Shown here: piece after piece, positions 31,978 through 42,968 of the stretch
How the letters are laid out: every line of letters starts with the position of its first letter
How positions within the stretch are numbered: the stretch's first letter is position 1
Origin: Symbiodinium sp. CCMP2592
Taxonomy: Eukaryota; Sar; Dinophyceae; Suessiales; Symbiodiniaceae
NCBI GenBank assembly: GCA_905221615.1
Contig: CAJNDT010003557.1
Span: 135,001 to 199,000 of the forward strand
DNA length: 64,000 bases
Reading direction: 5' to 3'
Position numbers and translations under genes: made by a program
Notes under the pieces: generated by a model
Seen by the model: the letters and a program-made list of their open reading frames with translations, nothing else
Told to the model about the DNA's origin: nothing
Databases searched by the model: none

Positions 31978-34786
31978 ACAACAGAAACATAGCTAGGCTG
32001 AGGCTACGAGTAAAGTTTTTCCTGATGCGGCTTGGCAACTGTTGTCTAACACTGTTTCAGACTGTGCGCATGAGGTGTTCGCGCTTTCTCATGCCAAATC
32101 CTGTCGACCTGCCGACACTCAGCACGCCATTCGAGAGAGACGTACCGCCAGGATGGAATTGCAGAATGTTCGCACTCACCCGCGTAAGATTATTGCTCTC
32201 CCTTCTTTACACTGTCCGCCTTGGCGCGGGTACTTGTCAGCGTGTCTTCAACTATGGATGGCAGTCTCAAAACTTGAACGGGTATCCAAATCCTGTAAAT
32301 TGCTATGCAGACGCGATAACAAGCAACATCAACAGCAAGTGGTTCATGAACTCCAGGAAGCATGGCGAAAGCGTGATTTGGCGTCAGTTTGGAAACTGGG
32401 ACGTAAACTTGGTGGACGAAGTGCGGGACCTAAGAAACGAAAATACAACGTACTACCGAATTCCACGCGACCATCTTCGGAGAACTGGGCGACACATCTT
32501 AAACAAACGGGGCCACTGGGAGGATGCTCAGCTGATGTTATGGAATGGGATGTGTTGTTACACGATCGTTTGCACTGTGCCACTGACACTCGCATTTTAT
32601 CCAACTTCATGCGAATGGATGCTCTATATGACCTTCGTGAACTACGATGGCAACTGCGGCAGTGCAAAACACGACGTAGCGTTCCTGAATGGTCTGTTCC
32701 CGCTGAGCTCTGGAGGATGCTTGCCTGGCCAAACCTTTACGATAGTCACCGCCGGCGTGGCCTTGGATTTGAGACCCCAAACTTGGAGCTTCCCATCTTT
32801 CAGGAATGTATGCGAGATCTCATGTGTGTTATTCGCCGCACCAAACAAGTTCCACAAATCTGGCATTTGGGATTGGGTCATGAGATTTCGAAGCACAACA
32901 ACAAGCCGGGATGTGCAGGTATACGGCTTGTGTGGTCATTGGATCCAATTGGCAAGCTATACTATAAAGCGTTATGGAGTAGAGGAAATTGCAGTGCCGC
33001 GCGTGAGTATGCATCTGGGTATTTGGGAGGACGTAGGCGTGAACAGGCGATCGCGACACAGCATCTCCTTCGCTGGCGATTGCGGCACTCTCAACAAGGA
33101 CATTGCACAGTACTACATGATGTGGCGAATGCCTTCCCTAGTCCGTGTCATGCTGCACTGGAAAAGGCTTGCAACGAAGTCGGGCGTGATCCCTTTGACC
33201 GTCGACTGCTGCGACGACGACATGAGGATGCTGTTCTGTGTATACGTGCTCATGATGCAACGATATATATGCGACCAAAGTCTGGTAATCTTCAGGGTGA
33301 CTCCATCGCGTCCATTGAGTTCTTACAAGTATACCACCCATCCGTTGACGCATATGTTCAAGCTCGTGGTGAGGCTGCTCAACCACTATGTGTCACACAT
33401 CCGTTGGACGGCTGTGTTATCGACCCATCCCTCACCACGTTTGCTGATGATTTGGCCGAAACCTTCCTCGTCAACTCTGCCGCAGACCTGCAACGGCTTG
33501 AGGTTAAGATGGATGCTGAGCTGTCAGATGCCTTATCACTGTGTGGTATTTCCTCAAATGAGTCCAAGAAAGTGTTCTTACCAAGATTTTGTGGTAGAGG
33601 TTCGGGTAAGGAAATGCGGAGTCTGTTTCATGGCCAAGTCCAGGTTGAAGCACAAGTACAGCGAGTATCCAGATATTTGGGAAACATGTTGCACATCAGC
33701 GGCTCGAACGCAGAATCTGTTGATGCGCGGCTGCAGGCGATGCAAAGAAATTGGTACATGCTACAGCGTTTTTGGCATAATCCCGGTGTGCCACGTCGTG
33801 TTCGAATATTGGTCTTTGCGTGTATGGTCTATTCTACGGCATTATCTGGACTTTCAGCACTTGTATTGGCTCGCTCAGAGTACAAGGTACTCAATGTGCG
33901 CATATTACAGTACGGCCGCAAACTCATGCAAGGACGAGCGTGCCAAAAGACTTTTCATGGTGACGGTACAACATACAAGTCTGTCCCCAACCTCTCTGTT
34001 TGGCGATGGCTGGGTCTGGTCCCGGTTGAAATTGCGCTTCGGATTCAAAGGTTGCGATGGTTACAGCACATTGTCCGTGTCCCCTCGTCTAGTACTCAGC
34101 TTGTGGCATTGTTATTTGGAAAGATGGCGTGTGAAGATGCACCTCAACTTCTTGATGACGGTAGTCTCCACTCTTCTGCAGGCCCATGGCTGGTGCAGCT
34201 TGTATCAGACATTGATGCCCTTAATGCTATTGATGATACTGCTCATATACCCACTCGTATGCAAGGCAAACCACTACGGCTCTTTGCTGACGCTGAGCTT
34301 CGACATGATTTTCTATTGCTTGATGTTGGTATCCTTGCGTCGTCGTTCCTCTCTGTATCCGTACCGCCCCCAGCCTTTCAAGCAGCTCCCGCAGAACCCC
34401 AGCAGGCAAACCCAGCTGAAGATACTTACAAATGCGATTTTGTTTCTGATGATGGTGTTTCATGTGGAGCTTGTTTTTCCAACGCACGCTCGCTCGCCAC
34501 CCATCGTTGGAGTGCTCATGGAGTCACAGTGCAAGTTCGCAGACTTGTGGTCACTAATCAATGCCCCTGGTGTATGGCAATCTTTACGTCCACAGCCGGA
34601 GCCCGAGCGCATGCACAAAATAGCTTCAGGACAGGTTTATGCCAGGGGATTGGGAGCAATACCGCCGTATCAGTACATGAGCCTCCGACCTTGGTTTGCC
34701 CGGAGTGTTCGCAACTCTTTCCATCTTTCGTGGCTCTTCAGTGGCACATTGCCTCCCATTTGCCAGGGCCTGACATCCTACTTTGA
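31890..34786 (+). CDS. Reverse transcriptase with three zinc-finger motifs (LINE-2-copy)
   Basis: From 31997 the frame is stop-free for about 930 codons (the ATG at 32042 gives 914 aa). Coding resemblance reaches back to 31890, across a TAG at 31994. Palm motifs, counted from 32042: LHDVANAFPS at about 356-365 (first catalytic Asp), GNLQGDSIAS at about 414-423, FADDLAE at about 466-472. Thumb: VSRYLGNMLHISG. Near the end are a CGACF...H...H type motif (about 808-826), CPWCMAIF (about 840, four-ligand with a late Cys) and a canonical C2H2 finger CPECSQLF...HIASH (about 886-906). Fingers likely hold nucleic acid. All catalytic Asp residues remain. A second, also open frame overlaps the whole gene. 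Confidence 0.88.
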
Positions 34787-35399
34787 ACGAGCCATGCAAA
34801 ACTGGTTTCAGAATCCAGGTGAAGCACCGGCTCCTGCCGCCAAGCGCGCACGGGGCAAAGGCAAACTCGATGACACCAAGATGCAGCAGATGATGCTTCT
34901 ATGCTGCAAACTGGGGCTGGCGAATGCTCAATCCCTCCGGAATGTCATGGCTACCGTGTTCATCACCTTTCTTTTCCAGGGCGATTCACCCATCATTATC
35001 GCGGGTATGAATGCGGGCAAGGAATACGCAGACCAGGCCAAGGGTAACAAAGGTCATAAGCTGGGTGCTCCGCAATTCTTCGTATGGGCGGCGATTTCAG
35101 AAGCTTTGGTGCAAAGCGAGAAGGGTAGCGCAGAGCACAAAGGCATCCTCGACAGACATCGGCAATCAGTGACGGAAGTAAGCATGCTGAAAGGCCTCAT
35201 CTTACATTGCCGTATCTCCCGATGCTACGACCGGGCCATGAAGCGGCTGACTCTTGCCTTTGGACCTGAACATGCGGAATTAAAGAATGCTGTTGTACAG
35301 TTGCTCCGTGATGCCGGGGGTGATGAAAAGGTAGGACAAGCCCCGCCGGGCAATCTCGAAAGACAGGTCCAAGATCTGTTGGACGAACTCACGGATTAA
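34787..35399 (+). CDS. C-terminal helical domain of LINE-2-copy (frame-shifted continuation)
   Basis: After the third finger the fitting frame changes by one base and continues LTSYFERAMQNWF, a basic linker (AAKRARGKGKLD), then helices with MMLLCCKLGLANAQSLRNV, FLFQGDSPIIIAG, APQFFVWAAISEALV and LERQVQDLLDELTD, stopping at 35397-35399. It is a helical accessory domain that I recall at the C-terminus of dinoflagellate LINE proteins; its role is unknown. The frame it sits in has been open since 31905, so a single long ORF can be called there, but only this last part looks like protein. Confidence 0.6.
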
Positions 35400-35461
35400 T
35401 GTCAGTTCTTTTGCAGGCGAGGGTATCTTGTGCAGTGTATGTAGCTAGATGCCGTTGCAAG

Positions 35462-35480
35462 CCAGGGCACCATGCCCTGG
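35462..35480 (+). promoter_or_regulatory. Perfect hairpin in the LINE 3' untranslated region
   Basis: CCAGGGCA-CCA-TGCCCTGG: an 8-bp perfect stem with a 3-base loop, 63 bases past the stop codon. Stem-loops in LINE 3' ends can be the feature the RT recognises when it selects its own RNA. Here that role is inference from position and shape. Confidence 0.5.
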
Positions 35481-35700
35481 TACTGGGTTAGCCACCTTGG
35501 CCTTGTGCTGTGTGCTAACTACCCGTACCGTTGGGCCTGCGCCTCTGTCTCTTGGGAGGCCCGTAAGTGGCTTACTGAGGTTTTGGTTGAGCGCAGGTCC
35601 CTTCGGAGTCCACAGATGCGGCTCCTTGTTCACGAACCGTCTTGACGCATCCGAGTGGTTGTCAGTCAGTCAGCCAGCCTCAGAAACCCTACTAACATAA

Positions 35701-36855
35701 GCCCCATACATGCAACCCAGAAACGGCCGGTGCCCCTGCATCCTGCAGGGTCTTCATGATCATTTCTCTCCGGTCGGCACCGAGCATGGCTTACCAGGCG
35801 GGGCTGGGCACTGCGAGCACAGAAGCTGCACTCAGGTAACGAAGCATCATTCCAACAACAGACAGCCGAAAACTGGTCCCACCGAGCTGTGTTTCATAAA
35901 CCCGAGAAACCCTAGATATTCTAAAGTCTATATGTACTGTGTTAAGTAGAAGCCCTGTACAAACCCAGAGCCACATCCTAAAGGAAGCTAAGTCCGATTG
36001 AGCCCCAAACCCAAACCTTATGTAACCCCAAACCCTAAGTAACCCCGAAACTATAAAACACGAGATCGGACCCTGGACAAACCCGCAGACACAGAGGCGG
36101 TGGGGCACGTTTCGGGAGGCCCTTCAGGAACTTCACCATGTGGCCCAGCCTGCAACAGGGCTCTAGAGAGATTGTTCAGAAGTGTACATCATAGCATGCA
36201 CCAAACAACTGCGAGGACATTTTGCGGCGAGGCTGCACTGTGATCGCACTTTGCAGCACTACCACAACCGGCATACCCCTCGATTTGAAATTGCGGAAAT
36301 CTCGCATGCGAGATGCACCGTTCTGCAAGGAGTCGGATTCGCATCTGAAGAGCCATATAGAGGGTTTGTAGGGCCTGTAGGGTTTAGTGTTTTTTTTTTT
36401 TCAGGGTTTGGGGTTGGAGTTTAAGAGAGGGTTCTGGGTGCATTCGGTATCCCAAGATTGATCAATTCCCGTGCTCATTGCAGTATTATACATTGCAGTC
36501 AAGCAAAAGTAAATCAGTTAAGGATTTCATGCGACCCTGGTTCCATCGGTCCTACTAGTAGCACCAAATGTGCTCCTTAGCCACCCTCCTGTGCAGAGTC
36601 TATGGCACAATCGCATGAGGAAAGCTTCCGGCTGCACAGTGGCAGCGAAGCATGCTCAAGCCACGAGTGGCGAGCTCAGCCCATTTTGCAGCGAACCAGG
36701 AAGTTCTTCGTTAGAATGCTTTCCTAGACTGCACAACAACTATTCCTGGCAAATGCTGTCCCCGATCGAGATCTGTGCTGCGGCTGTGACAACAACCTGC
36801 AGACATCATGACAACCTGTGTAGTTGAAGCCTGACCCCCAAGTGAAGCTTGTACT
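35701..36855. other. No recognisable gene; telomere-like words and a T tract
   Basis: Positions 35990-36060 contain repeated CCCAAACCCTAAGTAACC-type words. Positions 36360-36425 contain GGGTTTGTAGGG, GGGTTTAG, a run of about 12 T and GGGTTTGGGG. These are degenerate TTTAGGG-like tracts in both orientations. No coding motif is visible. Confidence 0.5.
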
Positions 36856-36859
36856 GGTG

Positions 36860-37363
36860 CTAGCCATGCAAGCACAGGTTTGAAACTCCAGCAGGCCTAG
36901 CCCTTCGGGGCCTATAGTTTGGATTTCTACAATTGGAGCAACCGGTACGACTGTACCGACATTTCGGGCAGCCCAAACGTCGCTCCTCTGGCTCACCATC
37001 TTCATCATCATCATCGAGATGCCTGCGTGCACCCCCAGGCTTCCGATTGCCCGGCGAATCTCCCTTGGCCGCCGCCTTTCCGGTGCGGGACTTGGTCGTG
37101 GATGCCTTTGCATTTGCTTTTGCCTTTGCCTTTGCTTTTGCCTTCGCTTTTGCTGTTGCCTTAGCTTTAGGCAAGGGCTTGCCCTTGGGCTCATACTCCT
37201 CGTCCTCCTCGTCCTCCTCCTCCTCCTCCTTCTTACTGCGTTTTTTCTTTCCTGCTCCTTGCTTTGCCTTCCCCTTGCCCTTCCCTTTGGCTGCCGCTAT
37301 GTCAGCCTTTTTTTTGCTTCTGAGCAGCTTCTGCATCTGGGGATCCACAGCAGGTGTCGGCTC
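36860..37363 (-). CDS. Exon with Lys/Ala repeats and a Cys4 zinc motif
   Basis: After a CCCGGAG acceptor at 37365-37364 the frame runs EPTPAVDPQMQKLLRSKKK, a basic GKGKGKAKQG stretch, an acidic EEEEEDEEDEE run, then alternating A-K for about 20 residues and a final GCPKCRYSRTGCSNC (about 36972-36930), a C-x2-C-x6-C-x2-C motif, before stop at 36860. The A-K dipeptides resemble the tails of DNA-binding proteins such as dinoflagellate histone-like or H1-like proteins, but the Cys4 motif is not part of those. I recall the Cys motif from dinoflagellate unknowns. DNA binding is inference. Confidence 0.5.
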   Translation of the reverse strand, partial: EPTPAVDPQMQKLLRSKKKADIAAAKGKGKGKAKQGAGKKKRSKKEEEEEDEEDEEYEPKGKPLPKAKATAKAKAKAKAKAKANAKASTTKSRTGKAAAKGDSPGNRKPGGARRHLDDDDEDGEPEERRLGCPKCRYSRTGCSNCRNPNYRPRRARPAGVSNLCLHG

Positions 37364-38800
37364 CTCCGGGCACGGAAAGGGATAGGGTTTGGGATTTATA
37401 TTAAGGTAAATCCACACGACCGGTCAAGGCTTTATAAGGCTTCAAGGTTTTTTGTTTCATTGTAGGGTGCATATAAAGTAACACTGATTGTTTATAATAA
37501 CTGATGGTATCCAGGTTTCCAATACTACGGCGGGGTCACCGAGTCTTCCATGCTGAGCTTCCGGATGGGTGTGCTTGCCGGGGATGCAGCAACCATGATG
37601 TCGATGGGCTGGATCTCCAACTGCAACAGATCAACAGATCCAGCTAAAGGGGAGCAATCGATGCATGCTGTTGCTACAACAACAGCCCTCTGCCTGGCTC
37701 GGGTCGCAGGTGCTGGCTTCCGATCGCCGGGATCTCTTCGATGTCGAGGCCGAACCTAGGTTGGGTTATGTTAACTGGGGTAGACCGCAGGGCATACATG
37801 AAAGACAGATCATCAATTAGTAAACCGAAGGGCTCCACTTTTCCGATGTCGCGGGGGATGTCGATGGAGATCTTCGCTTCAGATTACCAGACCTGATATT
37901 GGCAATGGCACATATGAAGGATTCAAGCATATATATGGTACAGGCGGTATAGGTCATACCTGCACACACAGCTACAATTGCCGCGATCATCGTAAGTATC
38001 GGGCCCCACGAGTTGCATGGCCTCGATCTTAGCACGAACCTCCTCCAGCTCCTGAGCCTCTTTACTCATCGAAGAACCCACGAAGAGGATCTCCTCAGAC
38101 TCCACCGGTGTCTTTTTCGCCATTCGCCTCACTGGCTCAGAATGCTTTCGCTCCTTCTTCAACACAGACTTAACCGGTTCCTCTTCCAAAACAGGATCAT
38201 CATCTAATCCTTCCTCTTCCTCTCCCTCCTCACATACATCCTCCTCTTCATCATCTTCACATACATCCTCCTCCTTTTCATCATCTCCCTTTCTCTCTTC
38301 TGTCATCTTTCTCTCTTGCATCTGCTTGCAGCAACCTTTCAGATCTCGTTTCGGGGCCGGCAGAGACTCGCGAAGATGCCGAATAAGCTTGAAGAGCTTC
38401 TGCACGGGCTTGCCCTAGGCCATCAAATCTGCACACAAGCCATGATAGCACGAGTGCAAGCAAGCTGTGCATTGACAGGTTAACTAATATTTATGGCGAG
38501 AATCGACTGGCGTCTGCCCTCTTTTGTGAGCATCCAACTCCCGGCGAAGGGCGTACGAATAGAGCTTCCTCAGTCCCCAGGAGTCCTTGTACAGTCGAGA
38601 GGCAGACACCTCCCATTCCATATCCACGTAGAACTGTTTTACCTTGCATGCAGCAGGAGTGAAAGGAATGAACAGCCTATCAACTTCTGAGTATGTGCTC
38701 AAGCAGAAGCAACCTCCAATGCCAATTAAGTTGCTGCCTTGGATAATCCATCGATCGAAACCAAAGTCAGCTGCTTCAAGTGTTCGAACATGCAATGAAC
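37364..38800 (-). CDS. Upstream exons of the same minus-strand gene, unrecognised
   Basis: Protein-like pieces. About 38795-38484 carries GFDRWIIQGSNLIGIGGCF, FIPFTPAACKVKQFYVDMEW and SWGLRKLYSYALRRELDAHK. About 38405-37970 carries MQKLFKLIRHLRESLPAPKR, then a long Glu/Asp run and KKTPVESEEILFVGSSMSKE. About 37885-37790 carries ISIDIPRDIGKVEPFGLL. About 37625-37530 carries LEIQPIDIMVAASP and ends in a stop. Orientation and order agree with the exon at 37363-36860, but the stop near 37530 means they may belong to two genes. No known function; splice junctions not fixed. Confidence 0.38.
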
Positions 38801-41575
38801 CATCGGGCAGTTCAATGTATTGGCGTTGGGTTCGGCTTCTTTGTCTTCGTCCTCATCCCATCTCAGCCAATCTAAACCCTTTGCCTGGCGGCTCTGCGAA
38901 AGATTCAATTTCTTCCAGCCCTTCCCGACCCGATCAAATCGCACTCCAGCCATGGCGTCGACCAAGGCCCCTAAAAGAAGCGATAAGCCCCCGGCTGCTG
39001 TGGACCCACGAAAGCCAACAACTGCTTGCACCATTGATGCTCGCGCACAGAATCCGAATGCAGATCGAATTTTCTGGGTTATGGATTATTTATAGGGACG
39101 ACAAGAGGTTTAAGGGTTTTCTCGAGAGCCCCTCCCAGTGCACAGGAATGCGAAAAAGCCGGCCTTCGTGAAGATCATCCGGAATCCGGAGGCCAGCTCA
39201 GCCCACCTGTTGGCTCGCACTTCTAAGGGACAGGTTCAGGTTTCGGGGTAGCATGTGCTTCAAGCGGGGTCGTCATGCTTCATGCAGTTTCCTATCGCCC
39301 TCTTGTCGTGACTGCCGTGCCTTCCCCACGACTCCCATGCAACCAGCGATCATCTTCTCCACGGCAAAAGGGTCCTGCATGGTGTTTTGATTAACCAGTG
39401 GTCTGTGTCTGTGTGCCTATACAACTTAAGGGATCGAGGTCTTCGAAAGGATAATATGTTCTGAGCTTTGCACCAAAGGCGTGAGGCTTTCAAAGCGATC
39501 AATCCCGAACCGTCGAAAATAGAAGCCACATCACTATAGACCCTAAGAGCACTATCCAAGCAATACCCCAAGGGTCCCATATGTACATATACATATTACA
39601 CATATATATATATAACCAAGGATTATATTGTATTTCTTTCGACAAACCCGAATCTTGTACGAAAGTTTCCTATGTATACTGCATATAGCCCAGTCAATCC
39701 GCCCCGGCACTCCTCCTTCCACAACAAGCTTCGCCAGGATCGCGAAGGGCGAAGCATGGTCCGGCGAGGGAAAAGTCTCGAAAGCTTAGGGTTATAGGGC
39801 TTGCTCAGGGTTTGGGGTTTATCTGGAGGGCTCAAGTAAGGCATTATAGTACGGCCGAGGGCCTCTCGCATACAGACATACACTTAGAAAAGCACGAGGT
39901 TCGCACCAAATACCCGGACTACCCTTGACACATTCAAGTCGATTTCTGAGAAACCTTTGACGAAGAGCACATAGCTAAGTTAACACCCGATTGGAATCAT
40001 ATAAATGGGTAGTACAGATGTAAAATGCACGACTTGCGGACACTGCGAGCCCTAGTTGCAGAAATATAAACCGGTGACCATAATTCCTGCCACCACCACA
40101 GTTGCAACTTTTATGGGCAACTTCAGCGTTCCAGGTACATGTACACACACATAAACTTACATGCACGCATACACGCGAGTCCATGTACAACAAAGGATTT
40201 CCACACACGCTATGCTGAGGCAAACACTCGAAACCACTCTCATCCTTAAATCAAACAGCCATCATTGGGGCAACGCCACAGCTAAGACAGCTAAGGGTCA
40301 CAGTTATGAGTGAATTCAGTATTCGCATGAACACGATGCTTACCGTTGGGATTCGTATGTTGGCCGGTATTGGCCTTACCGGTACTACTACTAGCTGTAG
40401 TTGGTATTGGCGCTGTCATGACTTTCAATTTCGGGTTCATGTTAAGAATACCACGAGTACCTCCAAAGTAATTCAGCTCTTGGCGAAACCTTTCTCCTAA
40501 CGCCATTTGTCACGGTTGCTGGTGGGAGAAGCCTTCAATGCATTAATTACGAAAGTTAGCTCTAGAGATAGATTACGATTGACATTAAGTCTGTGAGTAT
40601 GGTGCACCTGCGAGGCAAATGTTAGGCTTGCCCCCGGAAAACAAACAGTATCTTTACCAACGGGGTGCCAATCACGTTAATGTGCTATGTTGTACTATGT
40701 CATCACGCGATCTTGGATTATACTACCGTTGTATTCTATTCTGTGGCTGCAGACCGATATGTGAATTAATGTGCGGATGAAAATGCGCAAACTACTCGGG
40801 AAAAACAATTCAATCCATAAGAGCTATGGGCTTGAGCTCTAATGCGGCTTTGTTGCGTGGACATAAAGCAGAATACAAGGGCTCCAAACTACTATTGAAG
40901 CAGGGCTTATACGAGGTTGCGCGGCTAAATTCAACTTTAATAAAATTTAACGGCAGGCCAGCATCAGACTTTCGAAAGTAAAGTTGTGATAAGGGCCAGC
41001 ATCATTGAAATTCCGGGGGTTGAGCCTTAGGGTTGCCATTATGGATATCCACCGGCTATCACCAGGCTAACGTCAGGATCGCCATTGGCCGGGTCCACTG
41101 TACGGGCTTGCGGCAAGGTCAGCGCTAGCTAGGGATACAGTTTAGAAGCAAAGCCAGTCAAGGCGCACGGTCAGTCATAGTCGCTATTGGGGCTCTGATC
41201 TGAGATTACCTTGACTATATTTAATAAGTTACGTAATGTGTTCATGCGTTCGCCGTTGGGGAAATTATCTTTCCGAGTATCAGCGTAGAAGGTCACAAAA
41301 AATTGAAAATGAAGGCGGCTGCTTGTTTTATACATGCTCGCCCCTCGAAACCTCAAAACCCACCATTAAGCCTGGATCTTACACCAGAAACCTAAACATT
41401 CCTGGGGGGGGGGGCTTTGGCATGTACATACACATGTACGGGTTTTTACATAAACTTACAACTCCTCGAAAATTCTTGAAGTTGAAATTTGGTGTACTGA
41501 TGGCTATATGAACTGAAACCTGCCTACTATGCGTTATAATCGCTGCAACATACTTACATATAAGTATAATTGTGA
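38801..41575. other. No convincing gene
   Basis: Frames at 38726-39034 (minus) and 38953-39094 (plus, from ATG with MASTKAPKRSDKPP) overlap and neither can be preferred. Positions 39786-39830 contain telomere-like GGGTTATAGGG and GGGTTTGGGGTTT. From 39.9 to 41.5 kb only short frames occur. An 11-G run lies at about 41404-41414. Confidence 0.5.
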
Positions 41576-41768
41576 CGCCACATTGTCTGACGCCGAGTTG
41601 TCCCCTGACGGCGCATTGGGTGGTGACGCCGACTTTCTGACGCCACATTGGGTGGTGACGCGGAATTGCTCACGCTACATTAAGGTGACACGGCATTAGG
41701 TGGTGACGCCGAATTGCTGATGCCACATTAGGTGGTGACGCCGAGTTGGGTCGTGACGCCGGATTGTG
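41576..41768. repeat. Short tandem array of GGTGGTGACGCC-type units
   Basis: Roughly seven degenerate units built from GACGCC, ACATT and GGGTGGTGACGCCGA-type words, spaced about 20-40 bases. All units point the same way. No coding sense. Confidence 0.8.
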
Positions 41769-42049
41769 AAACCATGTGAAACCACATTACCCAGGTCCCT
41801 GGATCTCATGCTAGAGCCCAGGCCCGGATCCTGATGTGCACACGGAGGGGTGCGGCAATTCTGACAACGCACAGAAACACCGCCAGCACCGAGGCTTTGG
41901 GCACATCCTGAAACAGGATATGCAGGCAATGCTGCGCGTGCCACTATTCGAAAATTTTCGGAAGTGGCAGAAGCATACAGATTGCTCCCACTTAGCGTCC
42001 CAACATTTTAGGAGCACCTCAAGTCTGTCGTGGGAACCTTTCCCAGATT

Positions 42050-42935
42050 GGGCTCCCCTGAGATCGAAATGAGAACTCTTACAAAGCTTGAACGCCGAGG
42101 ATAAAGCTTTGCACTGATGGGGCGACCTGTTGTTAACTCACAATCTTTTTTCTAACTCCGGGGATGGAGCCTTTCACTGCTGGGGCGCCCCTGATTTCCA
42201 AATCAGAAGTCTTACAAACCCCAACTCCGACGGTGGGTCCTTGCACTGATGGGGCACCCTTATTTTTCATCAGGACTCTTATACAACGTTTGAACTCCGA
42301 AGATGGACTGGTGGGGGCACGAAAATGAGCCTTTGACTGATGGGGCGCCCCTGACGTGTCAAATCAGCACTTATTGCAAAGCTTGAGCTACGAGTGAAGC
42401 ATGGGACTGAATGGGCTCCCCTGATCTTTTACTCAGAACTGTTACAACCCTTGAACGCCGAGGGTGGAGCCTTGGACTGATGGGGCGCCCCAGATGGTTT
42501 ACATCACAACTCTTACGAAATTTGAACTCCGAGGATGGAGCCTTCGACTGATGGGGCGCCCCTGCCTTTTAATGCTCTTACAAATCTTGAACTCCGAGGG
42601 TGGAGCCTTGGACTGATGAGGCGCCCCTGATGATCCAAGGCAGAACTCTTACAGACTTGGCGCCGTTGATCTCAGAATCAGAACTTTTGAAACCCTGAAA
42701 CTGGGGCGCCCCTGATTGTTAAATCAGAACTCTTACAAGGCTTGAACTCCGAAGGTGGGGCCTTGGAATGATGGGGCGCCGCTGATTTGTAAACCACAGT
42801 TCAATATTGAACTCCGAGGATAAGGCCGTGGACTGATGAGGTGCCAGCTACGCTTTAAATCAGAACACTCACAAGCCTTGATCTCCGGCGATAAAGCCTT
42901 GCACTGGTGGGGGCGCTGCTGGTCTAATGAGGACG
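42050..42935. repeat. Tandem array of 72-base units carrying a palindrome
   Basis: Twelve units with mean spacing 72 bases (marker GATGGGGCGCCCCTGA at about 42117, 42180, 42252, 42339, 42407, 42480, 42553, 42616, 42703, 42772, 42836, 42908). Consensus parts: AACTCTTACAAA, TTGAACTCCGAGGATGGAGCC, TTGGACTGATGGGGCGCCCC. The centre GGGGCGCCCC is a perfect 10-base palindrome in about half the units. No open frame persists, so it is a non-coding satellite. Confidence 0.9.
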
Positions 42936-42968
42936 CCTATACGGTACTTCTGACCGAAGATACAGATT

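Larger units (their letters stand above)
30907..35700 (+). mobile_element. LINE-2-copy: nearly intact non-LTR retrotransposon with C-terminal zinc fingers
   Basis: Endonuclease (30907 to about 31880), reverse transcriptase plus zinc fingers (about 31890-34786) and a helical C-terminal domain (34787-35399), then a 3' untranslated region with a hairpin to about 35700. Only three lesions separate these into frames: a one-base shift near 31880, an in-frame TAG at 31994-31996, and a one-base shift near 34780. There is no RNase H. This order resembles RTE-like dinoflagellate elements as I remember them. Of the three LINE copies in the window it is by far the youngest. The 5' part before the endonuclease appears truncated. 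Confidence 0.88.

Noticed and set aside
31905-34786. The first 960 codons of the 1164-codon frame as a true protein
   Set aside because: No RT or other motif, skewed composition, and the overlapping frame carries all RT landmarks. Kept as a finding about openness, not as a gene.
36724-37194. Gln/Arg/Lys-rich minus-strand frame (KQRQRQKQ strings)
   Set aside because: Alternative frame of the Lys/Ala repeat exon; the neighbouring frame has the Cys4 motif and proper exon start.
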